A stretch of DNA of 43,115 nucleotides from Scatosoma sp045660265. GTDB taxonomy: Bacteria > Bacillota > Clostridia > Christensenellales > Borkfalkiaceae. The position numbers and the translations under genes are program-made. Below are positions 41,199 to 43,115 of the stretch, in pieces (position 1 is the first letter of the stretch; every line of letters begins with the position of its first letter). The stretch spans positions 1 to 43,115 of the forward strand of contig JAZRDM010000059.1 in the NCBI GenBank assembly GCA_045660265.1, in the 5' to 3' direction. The notes under the pieces are model-generated. The model did no database searches. It saw only the letters and a program-made list of their open reading frames with translations, and was not told the DNA's origin.

Positions 41199-42957
41199 CT
41201 TCGCTACCCCCTACTGCAAGCGACTTCAATTCTTCGTTCATTGTTACAAAAATTTCGTCAAACTGCGCGATTTCATCTTCGGAAATATACTTTGCACGCC
41301 CGATTTTTTCCTTACAAGAACAAGCCAAAATATCATCTAAATCGGCATACGAAGCCACCGCCTCGCCCGCCAAACGATTAAACTCGTAAATAAGCTTCAA
41401 CATTAAAAACTGCTTACGCATAGAAGTAAACGTATCAATTTCATGGAAAGCATTTTGATGCAAATAGTCTTCTCTGATAATCTTTGCCGTTTCCATAGTC
41501 AAACGATCTTTAGAGGAAAGCGCGTCCATACCGACAAGACGTACAATTTCGTCAAGCGCCGCTTCTTCTTGCAAAATCGTCATGACAAATTGACGGTATT
41601 TGAAGAAATCTTTACCCAACTCTTCGTCAAACCATTCCTTCATTTTATCCGCATACAGCGAATAGCTAACCAACCAATCGATTGCAGGGAAATGACGCTT
41701 ATACGCAAGCGCAGAACTCAATCCCCAGAACACCTTAACGATACGAAGGGTTGCTTGCGAAACGGGTTCACTCATATCCCCGCCGGGAGGCGAAACCGCG
41801 CCGATTGCGGTAACCGATCCAAGCTTTTCATCACTGCCAAGCACCTTTACAATGCCTGCTCTTTCATAGAATTCAGCCAAACGGCTAGCAAGGTATGCAG
41901 GGTAGCCTTCGTCGCCAGGCATTTCTTCCAAACGCCCGCTCATTTCACGAAGCGCTTCCGCCCAACGAGACGTAGAGTCTGCCATAATTGCCACGTTATA
42001 GCCCATATCGCGAAAATATTCCGCGATGGTAATCCCAGTATAAATAGACGCTTCACGCGCCGCAACGGGCATATCCGACGTATTTGCAATTAACACGGTA
42101 CGTTTCATCAAAGGCTCGCCTGTTTTCGGGTCTTTCAATTCGGGGAATTCCATCAAAACGTCCGTCATCTCATTCCCGCGTTCACCACAGCCAACGTATA
42201 CGATAATATCCGCATCCGCCCACTTTGCAAGCTGATGCTGTACAACCGTTTTACCGCTGCCGAAAGGCCCGGGAACAGCCGCTGCGCCGCCCTTTGCAAT
42301 GGGGAACAACGTATCGATAACACGTTGACCGGTAACCATCGGTTTTGTCGGGGAAAGCTTTTCTTTATAAGGTCTACCCTTTCTAACAGGCCACTTACGA
42401 AGCATACAAATATTCTGTTCGCCTTTTTCCGTTTGAATGACCGCCACCGTTTCTTCAATGGTGTAATCCCCTTCTAAAATAGAAAGAATCTTCCCTTTTA
42501 CACCCGTCGGCACCATAATTTTATGCTCAACAATAGGCGTTTCAGCCACTACGCCGATTACGTCCCCTTCTTGTACGTACGCGCCTACGCTAACGGTGGG
42601 AACAAAATGCCATTTTCTTTCTCTGTCTAAATTGTTAACAGAAACGCCTCTGGAAATACGATCCCCGTACTTGAAATACAGTGTGCTAAGGGGACGTTGA
42701 ATCCCGTCAAAAATACCCGTAATAAGCCCGGGCGCAAGCTCCGCCGAAAGCGGTTCTCCCGTCGAAATTACATCTTCCCCAGGGCCCAAGCCTGCCGTCT
42801 CTTCATACACCTGAATAGAAGCCTTATCACCGCGAAGTTCGATAATTTCGCCAATGAGCCCTTTTTCCGACACTCGTACAACGTCGTAAAGTTTTGCGTC
42901 TGCCATTCCCTCGGCGATAATCAAAGGTCCAGAAATTTTAACTGTCTTACCTGCCAT
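41191..42957 (-). CDS. atpA: V/A-type ATPase catalytic subunit A
   Basis: This is the ATP-hydrolysing or synthesising subunit. The 588 residues start MAGKTVKISGPLIIAEGMA. The family's extra bulge domain follows (about 110-190). Walker A is GPFGSGKTV (about 231-239). VGCGERGNEMTDVL, MADSTSRWAEALREMSGRL and SVTAIGAVSPPGGDMSEPV are further hallmarks. The start at 42955-42957 has AGAGG upstream; a longer reading to 43047 would run through the subunit F stop and is rejected. It lies 40 bp after subunit F. Direction (ATP synthesis or ion pumping, H+ or Na+) cannot be told without the rotor subunit. Confidence 0.97.
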   Translation of the reverse strand: MAGKTVKISGPLIIAEGMADAKLYDVVRVSEKGLIGEIIELRGDKASIQVYEETAGLGPGEDVISTGEPLSAELAPGLITGIFDGIQRPLSTLYFKYGDRISRGVSVNNLDRERKWHFVPTVSVGAYVQEGDVIGVVAETPIVEHKIMVPTGVKGKILSILEGDYTIEETVAVIQTEKGEQNICMLRKWPVRKGRPYKEKLSPTKPMVTGQRVIDTLFPIAKGGAAAVPGPFGSGKTVVQHQLAKWADADIIVYVGCGERGNEMTDVLMEFPELKDPKTGEPLMKRTVLIANTSDMPVAAREASIYTGITIAEYFRDMGYNVAIMADSTSRWAEALREMSGRLEEMPGDEGYPAYLASRLAEFYERAGIVKVLGSDEKLGSVTAIGAVSPPGGDMSEPVSQATLRIVKVFWGLSSALAYKRHFPAIDWLVSYSLYADKMKEWFDEELGKDFFKYRQFVMTILQEEAALDEIVRLVGMDALSSKDRLTMETAKIIREDYLHQNAFHEIDTFTSMRKQFLMLKLIYEFNRLAGEAVASYADLDDILACSCKEKIGRAKYISEDEIAQFDEIFVTMNEELKSLAVGGSEDV

Positions 42958-42997
42958 ATTTATCCTCTTTTCCGCATTTGCGGTCATTTTCTCACTT

Positions 42998-43115
42998 TTA
43001 GTTTTTATGGAACAAAATATCCACGCCAAGCGCGCGTTCCATTGCATTTTTCAATACTTGTTCGCCATACCCTTTCGAGCCGCTTGCCGAAGGAATTGAC
43101 AATACCACGGGATAG
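42998..43115 (-). CDS. atpF: V/A-type ATPase subunit F, C-terminal end
   Basis: The last 38 codons are visible, starting YPVVLSIPSASGSKGYGEQ and ending in DILFHKN and TAA at 42998-43000. The PVVL.IP segment followed by a helix ending in AMERALG is the usual end of subunit F (about 100 residues), which binds the shaft. The start lies beyond the window. The order F-A-B-D is standard for bacterial V/A-ATPase operons. Confidence 0.88.
   Translation of the reverse strand, partial: YPVVLSIPSASGSKGYGEQVLKNAMERALGVDILFHKN

Noticed and set aside
42958..43047. Longer N terminus for V/A-ATPase subunit A
   Set aside because: The extension overlaps the subunit F stop and lacks the family start; MAGKTVKISGP with its ribosome binding site fits better.
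43060..43115. Adapter at the right edge of the window
   Set aside because: The sequence reads smoothly as V/A-ATPase subunit F to the last base; no adapter match was seen.

Overview
The window looks like part of a draft or metagenome-assembled genome of a low-to-moderate GC Gram-positive anaerobe, most likely Clostridia (Bacillota). The grounds are: TTGACA-17-TATAAT type promoters throughout, purine-rich ribosome binding sites, intrinsic terminators with long T runs, Cys-lipobox lipoproteins, a V/A-type ATPase, an NrnA-type nuclease, a P1-switching SAM riboswitch and a long single-chain PurL. The left edge is not genomic: bases 10-41 match an MGI/DNBSEQ library adapter, so the contig really ends near base 42.

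Layout. (1) 1-7533, minus strand: de novo purine operon purE-purC-purF-purM-purN-[gap]-purD-purL, with a leader holding a promoter, a 43-codon ORF and an intrinsic terminator. PurF lacks its catalytic N-terminal Cys, and the usual place of purH is a 196-bp gap. (2) 7602-11070: pnuC, then an ECF sigma factor with a membrane-anchored beta-propeller protein. (3) 11099-13200: a short QueG-like iron-sulfur protein, a SAM riboswitch in front of a 74-codon orphan ORF, a tandemly duplicated tRNA tail, and a six-gene tRNA operon (Gly, Arg, His, Gln, Lys, Lys). (4) 13286-14631: two poorly characterised genes. (5) 14747-19116, minus strand: nucleoside catabolism operon deoC-deoD-deoB-cdd-pdp. (6) 19226-31691, plus strand: an RDD membrane protein; a complete CUT1-type ABC importer (ATPase, two permeases, lipoprotein binding protein) continuing into a secreted thermonuclease-like protein and a large OB-fold lipoprotein; then a separately promoted lipoprotein with a barnase-like domain. 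(7) 31774-38285, minus strand, convergent with the previous block: a secreted double 5'-nucleotidase, two DHH phosphoesterases and SurE in one tight operon. (8) 38340-39155: an SDR oxidoreductase. (9) 39203-43115: V/A-type ATPase subunits D, B, A and the end of F.

How it may work together. Blocks 5, 6 and 7 read as one programme: surface nucleases cut DNA and RNA, surface nucleotidases remove phosphate, the ABC importer may take up the products, cytoplasmic NrnA-like enzymes and SurE finish oligonucleotides and nucleotides, and DeoD/Pdp/Cdd/DeoB/DeoC turn nucleosides into bases and sugar phosphates for energy. The enzyme families are recognised from sequence. The substrate of the ABC importer and the assembly into one scavenging system are inference. 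The points most worth checking are this locus, the P4-less SAM riboswitch with its unknown 74-aa product, the Cys-less PurF, and the W-rich 9-residue repeat at the N terminus of the first permease.
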